From assembly GCF_008973665.1 (NCBI RefSeq), contig NZ_WACP01000004.1, forward strand, positions 310,001-374,000: a stretch of DNA of 64,000 bases. Direction: 5' to 3'. Below the pieces are notes generated by a model that had not been told where the DNA came from, did no database searches, and was given only the letters and a program-made list of their open reading frames with translations. Every line of letters begins with the position of its first letter. The first letter of the stretch is position 1. Position numbers and translations under genes: made by a program. Source of the stretch: Paenibacillus tengchongensis. GTDB lineage: Bacteria; Bacillota; Bacilli; Paenibacillales; Paenibacillaceae. Positions 36,693 through 46,704 of this stretch are shown piece after piece.

Positions 36693-37673
36693 ATGTTATT
36701 GGAACAGAGCAGCGGCTATCCGCCCGCCGTCCTGACGGTGGACGGCGTCCGTAAACGGATCGGCCGCAAATGGATTATCGACAATGTCACCTTTGATGTC
36801 CGGGCGGGCGAAATCTTCGGCTTCCTCGGGCCGAACGGCGCCGGCAAGACGACAACGATCCGCATGCTGGTGGACTTGATCCGCCCGACGGAAGGAACGA
36901 TTACTGTATGCGGCTACAATGTCAACAAGAATCCAGAGCAGGCGCTGCAATATGTCGGCTCCATCGTCGAGAATCCGGAGGTGTATACCTATCTGACCGG
37001 GTGGGAGAACCTGCAGCATTTCGCCCGCATGCAGCCGGGAGTGGACAAGGCGCGTATCGCCGAGGTGGTGGAGATCGTCCGGCTTGACCAGCGCATCCAC
37101 GACAAGGTCAGCACCTATTCGCTGGGGATGCGGCAGCGGCTCGGCATCGCGCAGGCGCTGCTGGGGCGCCCGCGCCTGCTTATCCTGGATGAGCCGACGA
37201 ACGGGCTTGATCCGAAAGGAATCAAGGAGCTGCGCGAATTCGTCCGCAAGCTGGCCGGTGAAGGAATGGCAGTCTTCGTCTCCAGCCATCTGCTCAGCGA
37301 AATCCAGCTGCTGTGCGACCGGGTGGCCATTATCAGCAAGGGAAAGGTGCTGGCGGTCGGCGGTGTCCATGAGCTGGTATCCCGCAACTCCCCCTATGTA
37401 TTGTGGGAGCTTGCGCCTAGCAGCCAGGCCAAGGTGCTGCTCGGCGCACATCCAGGCATCCGTATTCTGGCGCCGGACGAAGTGACGCTGGACGATGCCG
37501 TTACTGCCGGTATGGGAGAGGATTCGTTGGTTACCGTCATGGACGAAGCCCTGATTCCGGAAATGGTCTCCCTGATGGTTGCCGCCGGAGTGACCGTACG
37601 GGCTGTGCATAAAATCAACCCGACACTGGAACAGCTATTCTTGAAGCTAACGGAAGGTGAAACTATTGATTAA
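36693..37673 (+). CDS. ABC transporter ATP-binding protein
   Basis: A 326-aa ATPase of the CcmA/bacitracin-export type. It has Walker A GPNGAGKTT, signature YSLGMRQRL, Walker B LLILDEPTNGLD and the H-loop SSHLLSE. A 90-residue C-terminal extension follows, as in exporter ATPases paired with ABC-2 membrane proteins. The downstream permease overlaps its 3' end. Probable export of lipid, peptide or antibiotic; the substrate is unknown. Confidence 0.92.
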   Translation: MLLEQSSGYPPAVLTVDGVRKRIGRKWIIDNVTFDVRAGEIFGFLGPNGAGKTTTIRMLVDLIRPTEGTITVCGYNVNKNPEQALQYVGSIVENPEVYTYLTGWENLQHFARMQPGVDKARIAEVVEIVRLDQRIHDKVSTYSLGMRQRLGIAQALLGRPRLLILDEPTNGLDPKGIKELREFVRKLAGEGMAVFVSSHLLSEIQLLCDRVAIISKGKVLAVGGVHELVSRNSPYVLWELAPSSQAKVLLGAHPGIRILAPDEVTLDDAVTAGMGEDSLVTVMDEALIPEMVSLMVAAGVTVRAVHKINPTLEQLFLKLTEGETID

Positions 37674-38655
37674 CCTGCTTCCCCTGGTCCGCAACGAGTG
37701 CCTGAAAATTATCAAGAAGAAGCGCTTTTATGTCATACTGCTCATCCTGGTTGTACTGGTTCCGATGTTCACCTATGCCCAGATGCGGATCTCCGAGCGC
37801 AGCCGGGAGAAGTTCAACTCCGACTGGCGCCTGGAGATTCAGCAGCAGATTACCGATAACCAGAATTCGCTCAGCAGCGACCGGATCCCCGAGGAATGGA
37901 AGACTTACCGGCGGATTTTCGTCCAGCAGCTGCAGTATTACTTGGACCATAACGTCAATCCGAACGAACCGAGCGGCGTCACCTTTACCCGTGAATTTCT
38001 CGACAATTCGGTGAACCTGTTCATTCCGCTGCTGATTATGGCGGTTGCTTCCGACCTGGTATCCGGTGAGCGGACGACTGGCACAATTAAGATGCTGCTG
38101 ACCCGGCCGGTGCGGCGGTGGAAGGTGCTGCTGAGCAAGCTGGTGGCGCTCCTGATGTTCGTCTCGCTGATTGTATTGTCGGTGGTCGTTATCTGCTACC
38201 TGATATCAGGCCTTGTCTTCGGCTACACAGGCTTCAATGTTCCGGTCTTCACCGGCTTTCAGATCAATGGGGATACCGTCGATATGTCGGGCGTACACGC
38301 GGTTCCGCAGTGGAAATACCTGCTGATGCAGGCCGGGCTGATCTGGTTCGTCAGCGTGGTGGTGGCGCTGCTTGCCTTTATGGTATCGGTGCTCGTCCGC
38401 AGCACGGCGGCCAGTATCGTGGTCATGATGGCGGCTCTGATTGCCGGAACCATTCTGAGCAACATGGCCTCCGCCTGGACCTCGGCCAAATATTTATTTA
38501 TGGTCAATCTGGGGCTGACCGGGTACCTGGCCGGCACGCCGGCGCCGATTGAAGGGATGACGCTGCCGTTTTCCATGGCGGTTCTGGCCATTTGGGGCCT
38601 GGTTTCAATAATCATTTCATTCGCCGTCTTTACGAAAAGGGATATTTTGAATTAG
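37666..38655 (+). CDS. ABC-2 type transporter permease
   Basis: A 329-aa membrane protein. One N-terminal membrane segment (RFYVILLILVVLVPMF) is followed by an extracytoplasmic region and five more segments from about residue 120. The cytoplasmic coupling stretch SGERTTGTIKMLLTRPVRR is typical of ABC-2 permeases. TTG at 37666 is chosen because GGAAGGTG ends 6 bases upstream; an alternative GTG at 37657 has no spacing for a site. It overlaps the ATPase gene by 8 bases from this start, which indicates translational coupling. Confidence 0.88.
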   Translation: MINLLPLVRNECLKIIKKKRFYVILLILVVLVPMFTYAQMRISERSREKFNSDWRLEIQQQITDNQNSLSSDRIPEEWKTYRRIFVQQLQYYLDHNVNPNEPSGVTFTREFLDNSVNLFIPLLIMAVASDLVSGERTTGTIKMLLTRPVRRWKVLLSKLVALLMFVSLIVLSVVVICYLISGLVFGYTGFNVPVFTGFQINGDTVDMSGVHAVPQWKYLLMQAGLIWFVSVVVALLAFMVSVLVRSTAASIVVMMAALIAGTILSNMASAWTSAKYLFMVNLGLTGYLAGTPAPIEGMTLPFSMAVLAIWGLVSIIISFAVFTKRDILN

Positions 38656-38724
38656 AATGAACAAAGCAACGAAACGTTTGTTTGCATGTTTACTGATAGC
38701 GTAATTCATAAAGGAGGAGCATGA

Positions 38725-40713
38725 ATGCTCGAACAGATCGATATGTTTGCAAAAGTCTCCAAGAACGGTGGAGTTGGACAGGCCGGGACCGGATACGATG
38801 CTGACGACATTCAGGTGCTCGAAGGGCTGGTTGCCGTACGCAAGCGGCCCGGTATGTATATCGGCAGTACAAGTTCCTCGGGACTGCACCATCTCGTATG
38901 GGAGATTGTAGATAACGCCGTAGACGAACATCTGGCCAAATTTTGCTCGAAGATTGATATTACCCTGCGCAAGGACGGCTCGGTAACGGTGACCGATAAC
39001 GGCCGGGGCATTCCGACCGGTATGCACAAGACGGGCGTGCCGACTCCGCAGGTTGTATTTACGATTCTGCACGCGGGGGGCAAGTTCGGCGGCTCTGGCT
39101 ACAAGAAATCGGGCGGACTGCATGGTGTCGGCGCATCTGTCACCAATGCACTTTCCGAGTGGCTGGAAGTGGAAATTTACCGTGAAGGCAAGACTCACAA
39201 GCAGCGTTTTGAATATTGGGTGGACAAGAAGGGCGTGGAGCATGTCGGGGAGCCGGTTACCGGCCTTGAAGTGCTCGGCAATACGAACAAGACCGGTACG
39301 AAGGTAACCTTCAAGCCGGATATTCGCGTCTTTGCCGGCGGCATCTCGCTGAATTACGATACGCTTGCCGAACGCGTGCAGGAGATTGCCTTCCTCAACT
39401 CGGGACTGCGGATCACCTTAAGCGATGAGCGCAGCGGACGCCAGGACGAATTCTATTACGAAGGCGGCGCCAGCCAGTTCGTCCAGTTTCTGAATGAAGG
39501 CAAGGACGTGCTGCATGAGGTCGTCCACTTCAGCGGCGAGAAGGATGAGATCGAAGTTGAGGTGGCGCTGCAGTATAACGCCGGTTACACCGAGACGCTG
39601 GCCTCCTTCGTGAACTCCATTCCGACCCGCAGCGGCGGTACGCACGAAACCGGTTTTAAGACGGCGTACACCCGTATACTGAACGAATATGCGCGGCGGA
39701 CACAGCTCTTGAAGGAAAAGGACAAGAACCTTGACGGCAACGACCTGCGCGAAGGGATGATGGCCGTCATTAGCGTGAAGATGGCTGATGTGGAATTTGT
39801 CGGCCAGACGAAGGATCAGCTCGGCAGCGCCTCGGCCCGCAGCGCCGTGGATACGGTCGTCTCCGAGAACATGGCGACCTTTCTGGAGGAGAATCCGCAG
39901 GTGGCACAGAGCCTGCTGAAGAAAGCCATCCAGGCGTCCAGGGCCCGCGAGGCGGCGCGCAAAGCGCGCGATGAAATCCGCAGCGGCAAGAAGCGCAGCG
40001 AGAGCCTGAGCCTGGGGGGCAAGCTGTCTCCGGCGCAATCCAAGGATGTCAGCCGTACCGAGCTGTTCATCGTGGAAGGCGATTCCGCCGGAGGCTCGGC
40101 CAAGCAGGGCCGGGATTCCAAGCTCCAGGCCATTCTGCCGCTTAAGGGCAAGCCGATGAACCCGGAGAAGGCCAAGCTGCTGGACATTCTCAAGAATGAC
40201 GAGTACAAGGCGATCATCTCTGCCATCGGGGCAGGGATCGGTCCGGAATTCGCCGTGGAAGACAGCAATTATTCCAAGATTATCATTATGACCGATGCCG
40301 ATACCGACGGCGCGCATATTCAGGTGCTGCTTCTGACCTTCTTCTACCGGTACATGAAACCGCTGCTGGATGCCGGCAAGGTCTTCATTGCCCAGCCGCC
40401 GCTGTATAAGATTACGCGCAAATCCGGCAAGCTGGAGACGGTGCGCTATGCCTGGAGCGACGAGGAGCTGGCGAATTACCTGAAGGAATTCGGCAAGAGC
40501 TTTGAGCTCCAGCGCTATAAAGGACTCGGCGAGATGAATCCCGAGCAGCTGTGGGAGACGACGATGAACCCGGAGACCCGTACACTGCTGCAGGTACAGA
40601 TCGAGGACGCCGCCAAGGCGGAGCGGCGCGTATCCACGCTGATGGGCGACAAGGTCGACCCGCGCAAGCGCTGGATCGTCGAGAACGTCGACTTCACCGA
40701 GGTGGAGGAATAA
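38725..40713 (+). CDS. parE: DNA topoisomerase IV subunit B
   Basis: A 662-aa GHKL ATPase/TOPRIM subunit of the decatenating topoisomerase. The ATP site contains EIVDNAVDEHL, DNGRGIPTG and GGLHGVGASVTNALS. The TOPRIM residues are EGDSAGGSAKQG and DADTDGAH. The C terminus has the family KGLGEMNPEQLWETTM. It is called ParE rather than GyrB because it pairs with ParC and lacks the GyrB-type start. Length fits Bacillus ParE (655 aa). AAAGGAGG precedes the ATG. The gene is separated from parC by an unusually structured 353-bp gap. Confidence 0.95.
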   Translation: MLEQIDMFAKVSKNGGVGQAGTGYDADDIQVLEGLVAVRKRPGMYIGSTSSSGLHHLVWEIVDNAVDEHLAKFCSKIDITLRKDGSVTVTDNGRGIPTGMHKTGVPTPQVVFTILHAGGKFGGSGYKKSGGLHGVGASVTNALSEWLEVEIYREGKTHKQRFEYWVDKKGVEHVGEPVTGLEVLGNTNKTGTKVTFKPDIRVFAGGISLNYDTLAERVQEIAFLNSGLRITLSDERSGRQDEFYYEGGASQFVQFLNEGKDVLHEVVHFSGEKDEIEVEVALQYNAGYTETLASFVNSIPTRSGGTHETGFKTAYTRILNEYARRTQLLKEKDKNLDGNDLREGMMAVISVKMADVEFVGQTKDQLGSASARSAVDTVVSENMATFLEENPQVAQSLLKKAIQASRAREAARKARDEIRSGKKRSESLSLGGKLSPAQSKDVSRTELFIVEGDSAGGSAKQGRDSKLQAILPLKGKPMNPEKAKLLDILKNDEYKAIISAIGAGIGPEFAVEDSNYSKIIIMTDADTDGAHIQVLLLTFFYRYMKPLLDAGKVFIAQPPLYKITRKSGKLETVRYAWSDEELANYLKEFGKSFELQRYKGLGEMNPEQLWETTMNPETRTLLQVQIEDAAKAERRVSTLMGDKVDPRKRWIVENVDFTEVEE

Positions 40714-41066
40714 GCAAGCCGGGATGAAGGGGATGCCGCTGCAGATCCGCCGTCCCGGCTGCAATAACCGGCCGCGAATCCCGCGGCCGCATCAATGCCG
40801 CATATTCCATGCGGCATGCTGTTTGTACGGAAGGTGACGAATACTTCCGGATCTGTGATTTTTGGCGATAGGGAGGCGGAGCAAGCGGAATTGTTCTGGA
40901 GGAGCATTAGCGTCCGCCTTTGTTTCCGGATTTGTACCGCAAACTGCGGACCAATAGAACAAATCTGGAAACAACAGCGGCCGGAAGAATAATCCGCAGG
41001 CGGAGCAGCCGTGTATCGCCAACGCTTCACGGCACCCGGACAGAATGAGGAACAGAAGGTGAGCCA
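40714..41066 (+). other. parE-parC intergenic region with stacked hairpins
   Basis: The gap has no convincing ORF. It contains GGCCGCG-N5-CGCGGCC (40770-40788) and ATGCCGCAT-N5-ATGCGGCAT (40795-40817), both perfect. A wider CCGGGA/TCCCGG pair lies upstream (about 40720-40758). None has a U-run, so they are not ordinary terminators. Confidence 0.6.
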
Positions 41067-43505
41067 ATGAGCAGTTTAGAAGAATTTTCCCCGGCCATAC
41101 TGGAAGAGGTCGTCGGCGACCGCTTTGGCCGGTATTCCAAATATATCATTCAGGACCGGGCGATTCCCGACGTACGCGACGGCCTGAAGCCGGTGCAGCG
41201 CCGGATCCTGTACGCGATGTACGACTCCGGCAATACGCCTGACAAGCCGTACCGTAAATCCGCCAAGACGGTCGGGGACGTTATGGGTAACTACCATCCC
41301 CACGGCGATTCTTCCATTTATGACGGTATGGTGCGGATGGCCCAGCCTTGGAAGATGGGCCATGTGCTGGTCGACGGCCACGGCAACTGGGGTTCGATGG
41401 ACGATGACCCGGCAGCGGCGATGCGCTATACCGAAGCCCGCCTGTCGCCGATTGCGCTGGAAATGCTGCGCGACATCGAGAAGCGTACCGTACAGTTCAA
41501 GGACAATTTCGATAACACCGCGAAAGAGCCGGTCGTCGTTCCTTCGCGCTACCCGAATCTGCTGGTGAACGGCGCCAGCGGCATCTCTGCGGGCTTTGCG
41601 ACGGAAATTCCGCCGCATAACCTGCGTGAAGTCATCGACGCCTGCATCGCGGTGATGCAGAAGCCGGACATTCCGCTGGAAGAGATCATGACCTTTATCA
41701 AGGGTCCGGATTTCCCGACAGGCGGCACGATTATGGGCGGGGAGGGCATTCTCGAAGCGTACCGCACCGGTAAGGGCCGCATTTATCTGCGCTCCAAGAC
41801 GGAGATCGAGAATCTGCGCGGCGGCAAGCAGCAGATCGTCGTCACCGAGGTGCCGTTCCAGGTCGTGAAATCACGGATGGTCTCCGCGATGGAGAACATC
41901 CGCCTGGAGAAGAAGATCGACGGCATTGCCGAAGTGCGCGACGAGAGCGGCCGGGACGGCCTGCGCATCGTGGTTGAGCTGAAGAAGGATGCCGACGCCC
42001 AGGGTGTGCTGAATTACCTGCTGAAGAAGACGGATTTGCAGGTCACTTATAACTTCAACATGGTGGCCATCGTTAACAAGGCTCCACATCAGCTCGGGCT
42101 CAAAGCGATTCTGGAGGCCTATATTGCCCATCAGCGCGAGGTGGTTACCCGCCGCACCCAGTTCGATCTGGAGCGTGCGGAGGACCGGGCCCAGGTGCTG
42201 GAAGGGCTCGTCAAAGCGCTGAACATTCTGGACGAAGTTATCGCGGCGATCAAGGCTTCGAAGAACCGCCAGGACGCCCAGAACAACCTGGTCTGGATGT
42301 TCGGGTTCACCGAACGTCAGGCGGATGCCATTCTCACGCTGCAGCTGTACCGGCTGACCAATCTGGAGATTCATTCCCTCCAGAAGGAGCTGGACGAGAC
42401 GCAGGCGCGCATTAAGACCCTGCGGGGTATTCTGGAGAGCGACAAGAAGCTGATCTCCGTCATCCGCAAGGAGCTGCTGGAAATCCGCGACAAATACGGC
42501 ATGGACCGCCGTTCGGTGATCCAGGGTGAAGTCGAGGAAATCAAGGTCAGCCTGGAAGTGCTGGTGAATGCCGAGGATGTGCTGGTGGCGCTGTCGGCCG
42601 ACGGCTATATCAAGCGGACGGGCATGCTGTCGTTCACACGCTCCGGCGGCGAGCGGCAGGGCTCGGGCGTCAAGGACGGCGACCACATTGTCAAGGTAAT
42701 GGATCTTAATACCCGCGACAATCTGCTCGTCTTTACCCGCAAAGGGCAATACTTCCTGCTGCCGGTACATCAGATTCCAGAGTTCAAGTGGAAGGACCCC
42801 GGTACGGCGATCGTCAATGTGATCTCTTTGGCCAAAGGCGACAGCATTGTCAATGTGCTTCCGGCCGGCAACCTGGAAGAGCCGCAGCGCAGCCTGGTAT
42901 TCGTGACCCGCAAGGGCCAGGTGAAGCGCACCGAACTCAAAGAATACTCTACCACCCGCTCCGGGGCGGTGGCGGCCTGCAAGGTGGCCGAAGGCGATGA
43001 GATTGTAACCGTGGCGCTCAGCAGCAGCGACAAGGATATTGTGCTGGTCACCCGTGAAGGGATGAGCATCCGTTTCCGCGAAAGTGAAGTCAACCCGATG
43101 GGCCGTGTAGCTAGCGGTGTCCGCGGCATCCAGCTGCGGGAAGGAGACGAGGTGGTCTCCTGCTTCTGGGTACACGAAGACGAAGGCGAGATTCTGACCG
43201 TATCCGATCTGGGGTATGCGAAGCGGTCCCTGCTGGTCGATTATCCTTCGCAGAGCCGCGGCGGCAAAGGAATGCCGACCTTTGAATTCAAGGAAGGCAA
43301 ACGCGTCAAGCCGAACGGCAGCCGGATCGCCGGCGCCTTCCACTGCACGGAGCCGCTGGAGCTGACGGCGGTTACCCGTGAAGGAACGCTCCAGGCATTC
43401 AGTTCAGAAGCTGCGCCGCTTGCAGAGCGGAAATCCATCGGCAAGCAGCTGGTTGCGGTCGATAAGAAGGACGAGATTATTCATTTATTCGTGTCGGTGA
43501 AGTAA
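41067..43505 (+). CDS. parC: DNA topoisomerase IV subunit A
   Basis: An 812-aa DNA-cleaving subunit. The active tyrosine is in [10 protein letters not shown]. The quinolone-determining region reads [18 protein letters not shown], with the drug-contact Ser intact and Asp at the acidic position; this gives no sign of a resistance change. C-terminal beta-pinwheel blades follow from about residue 495 (for example [13 protein letters not shown] and [17 protein letters not shown] repeats). It lacks the GyrA-box of GyrA, supporting ParC. It ends before a strong terminator. Confidence 0.95.
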   Translation: MSSLEEFSPAILEEVVGDRFGRYSKYIIQDRAIPDVRDGLKPVQRRILYAMYDSGNTPDKPYRKSAKTVGDVMGNYHPHGDSSIYDGMVRMAQPWKMGHVLVDGHGNWGSMDDDPAAAMRYTEARLSPIALEMLRDIEKRTVQFKDNFDNTAKEPVVVPSRYPNLLVNGASGISAGFATEIPPHNLREVIDACIAVMQKPDIPLEEIMTFIKGPDFPTGGTIMGGEGILEAYRTGKGRIYLRSKTEIENLRGGKQQIVVTEVPFQVVKSRMVSAMENIRLEKKIDGIAEVRDESGRDGLRIVVELKKDADAQGVLNYLLKKTDLQVTYNFNMVAIVNKAPHQLGLKAILEAYIAHQREVVTRRTQFDLERAEDRAQVLEGLVKALNILDEVIAAIKASKNRQDAQNNLVWMFGFTERQADAILTLQLYRLTNLEIHSLQKELDETQARIKTLRGILESDKKLISVIRKELLEIRDKYGMDRRSVIQGEVEEIKVSLEVLVNAEDVLVALSADGYIKRTGMLSFTRSGGERQGSGVKDGDHIVKVMDLNTRDNLLVFTRKGQYFLLPVHQIPEFKWKDPGTAIVNVISLAKGDSIVNVLPAGNLEEPQRSLVFVTRKGQVKRTELKEYSTTRSGAVAACKVAEGDEIVTVALSSSDKDIVLVTREGMSIRFRESEVNPMGRVASGVRGIQLREGDEVVSCFWVHEDEGEILTVSDLGYAKRSLLVDYPSQSRGGKGMPTFEFKEGKRVKPNGSRIAGAFHCTEPLELTAVTREGTLQAFSSEAAPLAERKSIGKQLVAVDKKDEIIHLFVSVK

Positions 43506-43522
43506 GTCCGCCGCATGCCGTA

Positions 43523-43568
43523 CAGTGCCCGAAGGCCCGTTATAACGGTCTTCGGGCACTGTTTTTTT
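43523..43568 (+). terminator. Terminator of parC
   Basis: CAGTGCCCGAAG pairs with CTTCGGGCACTG; an inner CCGTTATAACGG stem extends it. Seven T follow. Confidence 0.93.
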
Positions 43569-43718
43569 ACAGAAAAATTCAAGGAAATGTATCGCTTGCG
43601 CTGTTTCATATCACAATTTATGGTTACTAAGCGCAAGATTTCTGTGATAGTATGGAATTACCTGGAATATGCCGGTGGAGTCGCTGAAATTTCCGTTATC
43701 CGAAAGGAGATTCATGAG

Positions 43719-44246
43719 ATGTACCTGCAGCATCATAATTTGCTGATCCGCAAGGCGCAAGAGGAGGACGCGCCGATCTTGTGCAAATGGTGGAATGACG
43801 GGAAGGTCATGGCCCATGCGGGCTTCCCCTTTGGCCTAAGAACCACTGTAGAAGCCGTAGAGGACCGGATTCAGGCTGCGACGGTACAGAACAGTCTGCT
43901 TATGATCGAGATCGCAGGCGAGCCTGCGGGAGAGATGAATTACCGGGCGCTTCCGGGCAATGAGGCTGAGATCGGCATTAAGATTTGCCAGTTCCAGCAG
44001 CAGGGCAAAGGATACGGCACTGTCTTAATAACTATGCTGATCGGCTCATTGTTCAAAGAATTGAATTATGCCACAATCAGATTGGATACCAATATCAGGA
44101 ACGCCCGGGCGCAGCATGTCTTTGAGAAAATCGGCTTCAAGCAGACGGCGCTGCACCGCGATGCCTGGAAGAATCAGCTTGGCGAATGGCAATCTTCGGT
44201 GGAATATGAAATGACCAAGGCTTATTATTTCAAGCGGTTTGGCTGA
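43719..44246 (+). CDS. GNAT-family N-acetyltransferase (RimJ/RimL type)
   Basis: A 175-aa acetyltransferase. The N-terminal half has LCKWWNDGKVMAHAGFP, the acetyl-CoA site QFQQQGKGYGTVL, and a C-terminal NARAQHVFEKIGFKQTA. The start ATG has AAGGAG 9 bases upstream; a longer frame from 43515 begins within the parC terminator and is rejected. The substrate is unknown. It stands alone. Confidence 0.87.
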   Translation: MYLQHHNLLIRKAQEEDAPILCKWWNDGKVMAHAGFPFGLRTTVEAVEDRIQAATVQNSLLMIEIAGEPAGEMNYRALPGNEAEIGIKICQFQQQGKGYGTVLITMLIGSLFKELNYATIRLDTNIRNARAQHVFEKIGFKQTALHRDAWKNQLGEWQSSVEYEMTKAYYFKRFG

Positions 44247-44335
44247 CGGGAGATTTGGCCGTGACATCTGACGGATGAGATAAATTTTGGGCGTATGCAG
44301 GAAATGGAAGTTGTTTCGCGAAAATAGTATTATAA

Positions 44336-44348
44336 CGGAATCATTCCG
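44336..44348. promoter_or_regulatory. Palindrome in the MarR gene promoter region
   Basis: CGGAA-TCA-TTCCG is a perfect short palindrome 20 bases before the MarR start and just after an AT-rich -10-like TATTATAA. It is a candidate autoregulatory operator; evidence is positional only. Confidence 0.35.
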
Positions 44349-44368
44349 CAGGAAAGGAAGGAATTAGT

Positions 44369-44800
44369 GTGCACTCCGCTGAATTCAGTAAAATATGGCA
44401 CAAAATTTTAAAGGATTACAAGCTGCACATGGATACCAAGCTTGCCCCGACACTGACTGATGCCCAACTTACTGTGCTGGAATTGCTTCAGGAACGTGAC
44501 GCCATGAAGCCTTCCGACCTGGCGCCGCATTTAGCTACCAGTCCGGCGGCGGTTACGATGCTGCTTGACCGGATGGAGAAGCATAACCTGATTGTCCGTG
44601 AACGCGATGCGGCAGACCGGAGAATCGTCTGGGTCAGCATTACAGAGACGGGCAAGAGGGAGACTGAGCGCGGCCTGCGTATTCGCAGCGAGTTCTTCGC
44701 TGAAGCGCTTGATCCGATTTCCTCACATAACCAGCAACTTCTGCTGTACCTGATGGGCAAAATGGTGATGGCTCCGGCAGCGGAAAGCCCGGTCCGTTGA
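44369..44800 (+). CDS. MarR-family transcriptional regulator
   Basis: A 143-aa winged-helix regulator. The recognition region MKPSDLAPHLATSPAAVTMLLDRMEKHNLI and the wing ERDAADRRIVWVSITETGK match MarR. Start is GTG, with AGGAAAGGAAGG upstream. It binds DNA as a dimer, usually controlling efflux or stress genes nearby. Here the neighbours are a GNAT gene and a convergent pseudouridine synthase, so its target is not obvious. Confidence 0.9.
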   Translation: MHSAEFSKIWHKILKDYKLHMDTKLAPTLTDAQLTVLELLQERDAMKPSDLAPHLATSPAAVTMLLDRMEKHNLIVRERDAADRRIVWVSITETGKRETERGLRIRSEFFAEALDPISSHNQQLLLYLMGKMVMAPAAESPVR

Positions 44801-44863
44801 CGTTGCTCCTTGCACAGGCACAGGCAGGAAGAGATCATACAATATCTTAATGCCGCTATACAT

Positions 44864-44899
44864 AAGAACAGGCCGTCCGTTAACGGACGGCCTGTTCTT
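44864..44899. terminator. Bidirectional terminator overlapping the end of the pseudouridine synthase gene
   Basis: A perfect 16-bp stem (44864-44879 with 44884-44899) closes a TTAA loop. That loop contains the minus-strand stop codon, so the last five codons of the minus gene form one arm. It lies between convergent genes and can stop both. Confidence 0.88.
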
Positions 44900-45626
44900 G
44901 CAAATGACGCGGCCACAGATTCCAGGGATGGGTCTGCGGAGGCAGGGAGACCAGTTCAATCTCCTGTTTGCTCACGGGATGAGGAAACCCGACCACGGCG
45001 GACCAAAGGGCAATCTGCTGCCCGGGCTTGTTAACCGTTGCCCCGTACTTCTGGTCTCCGTAGAGCGGACAGCCGATTCCCGCAAGCTGCACCCGGATCT
45101 GGTGGGAACGTCCGGTGAGCAGATCGATGCGGAGCAGGCTGCAGCCCTCGGCGGTTCCCAGCACGGTGTAGTCAAGGATGGCTTCCTTGCCGCCGGGGGT
45201 TCCTTTGCGGACGATCTGCACTGTGTTGCTCTTAGGGTCCTTTAGCAGAGTGTTGACCAGCCGTCCCTTGGACTGTCGTGGTACGCCGTGGACGACGGTC
45301 AGATACACCTTGCGGAAGCTGTGGGTACGGACGCTGTCGGACAGCCGGGAGGCGGCCTTGGAGGTCTTGGCGAAGATCATCGCCCCGCCGACAGGCCGGT
45401 CCAGTCGGTGGACAAGCCCCATGAATACATTGCCCGGCTTGTTGTAGCGCTCTTTTACGTCCTCTTTCAGCAGGCTGAGCAGGTCCGCATCTCCTGTTGC
45501 ATCCTCTTGCACCGGAATATTGACGGGCTTCACAATCCCCAGCAGATGATTGTCCTCAAACAGCACCTCGAAGCGCGAGGCTGCACCGCCCGGAGTTTCG
45601 GCACCGCCGGATTGATAATCCGCCAT
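44880..45626 (-). CDS. RluA-family RNA pseudouridine synthase
   Basis: A 248-aa pseudouridine synthase. The catalytic Asp is in LVHRLDRPVGGAM. Supporting motifs are KVYLTVVHG and LLTGRSHQIRVQLAGIG. No S4 domain is present at the N terminus, so it resembles the shorter RluA/YlyB-like enzymes. It lies 3 bases downstream of a methyltransferase gene, so both may modify ribosomal RNA. The target uridine is not predictable. Confidence 0.92.
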   Translation of the reverse strand: MADYQSGGAETPGGAASRFEVLFEDNHLLGIVKPVNIPVQEDATGDADLLSLLKEDVKERYNKPGNVFMGLVHRLDRPVGGAMIFAKTSKAASRLSDSVRTHSFRKVYLTVVHGVPRQSKGRLVNTLLKDPKSNTVQIVRKGTPGGKEAILDYTVLGTAEGCSLLRIDLLTGRSHQIRVQLAGIGCPLYGDQKYGATVNKPGQQIALWSAVVGFPHPVSKQEIELVSLPPQTHPWNLWPRHLQEQAVR

Positions 45627-45629
45627 GAG

Positions 45630-46493
45630 TTAAGACTCCCAGCGGCCGAGAATGCCGCAAGGCAGGGTCATGCCGGATGCGGTGATCGGCAGGCCGATCT
45701 CGCCGGAGGACAGCTTGCCGCCGTAACGTTTACCCATCGTCATGGCCAGCATATTGCGCAGCACTGTCGGAGAAATGCCGGTAGTGTAGGAATTGATCAA
45801 CAGGAACAGCGGCTTGTCGCTCATAATCTGCATGCAGCTCTCCAGGAAGGGATAGAGGCTTGTCTCCAGCTTCCACATCTCACCGCTGGGGCCTCTTCCG
45901 TAGGAAGGCGGGTCCATGATGATGGCATCGTACTTGCTGCCGCGGCGCTGCTCGCGCTGCACGAATTTGAATACATCGTCGGTGATGAAGCGTACCGGAC
46001 GTTCACCCAGACCGGACAACTGCACATTCTCTTTAGCCCATTGCACCATGCCTTTGGCGGCATCTACATGAACGACCGAAGCGCCGGCGCTGGCTGCAGC
46101 CACCGTTGCTCCGCCGGTGTAAGCGAACAGATTCAGCACGGAGATCGGGCGGTTCGCCGCAGCGATCTTGTCCATCATCCAGCTCCAGTTCGCCGCCTGC
46201 TCCGGGAACAGCCCCGTGTGCTTGAAGTTCGTCGGGCGCAGATGGAACTTCAGTTTGCCGTAACCGATCTTCCAATCGGCGGGAATCGGCTTCTTCATCT
46301 CCCATTGGCCGCCCCCGGAAGAGCTGCGGTGATAATGCCCGTGGACATCGCGCCACTTGCCGGTATCATTGGAGAGCGGCCAAATAATCTGCGGGTCCGG
46401 CCGGCGGAGAATGACATCCCCCCAGCGTTCCAGCTTCTCGCCGCCTCCGGTATCAAGTACTTCATAGTCCTGCCATTCGCTTGCTATATACAT
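45630..46493 (-). CDS. Class I SAM-dependent methyltransferase (RlmI/RlmK-like)
   Basis: A 287-aa methyltransferase. The SAM-binding motif is VLNLFAYTGGATVAAASAGA, followed by acidic VVHVDAAKG. The catalytic motif MDPPSYGRGP matches base methyltransferases. It lacks the PUA domain of RlmI, so the substrate could be another RNA. The ATG at 46493 is chosen because AAGGATGG lies about 9 bases upstream. It forms an operon with the pseudouridine synthase. Confidence 0.88.
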   Translation of the reverse strand: MYIASEWQDYEVLDTGGGEKLERWGDVILRRPDPQIIWPLSNDTGKWRDVHGHYHRSSSGGGQWEMKKPIPADWKIGYGKLKFHLRPTNFKHTGLFPEQAANWSWMMDKIAAANRPISVLNLFAYTGGATVAAASAGASVVHVDAAKGMVQWAKENVQLSGLGERPVRFITDDVFKFVQREQRRGSKYDAIIMDPPSYGRGPSGEMWKLETSLYPFLESCMQIMSDKPLFLLINSYTTGISPTVLRNMLAMTMGKRYGGKLSSGEIGLPITASGMTLPCGILGRWES

Positions 46494-46704
46494 CGATAAT
46501 CCATCCTTCAAAAAAATTCATTTAGCCTTAATTGTACAACATATCCCCCCGCCGCTACAAACCGTTTTCTGCCATTCCTGCGACTATTCTCAGTTTGTCC
46601 CGACTATTGATTGTGTATAAGGCTTTACGAAAGCCGGCCGCGCGAGACCGTCATGAAATAAGCAGGTAAAATAAGACGGGCATGTCTGAGGAGGAGTGGA
46701 GAAC

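Noticed and set aside
39418..40764. 448-codon minus-strand ORF opposite parE
   Set aside because: Shadow of parE codon bias; no start signal or recognisable domain.
41287..41350. Quinolone-resistance change in ParC
   Set aside because: The motif [12 protein letters not shown] keeps the Ser; Asp at the acidic site is an ordinary alternative to Glu.
41871..43343. 490-codon minus-strand ORF opposite parC
   Set aside because: Shadow of the parC coding frame; composition odd and no motif.
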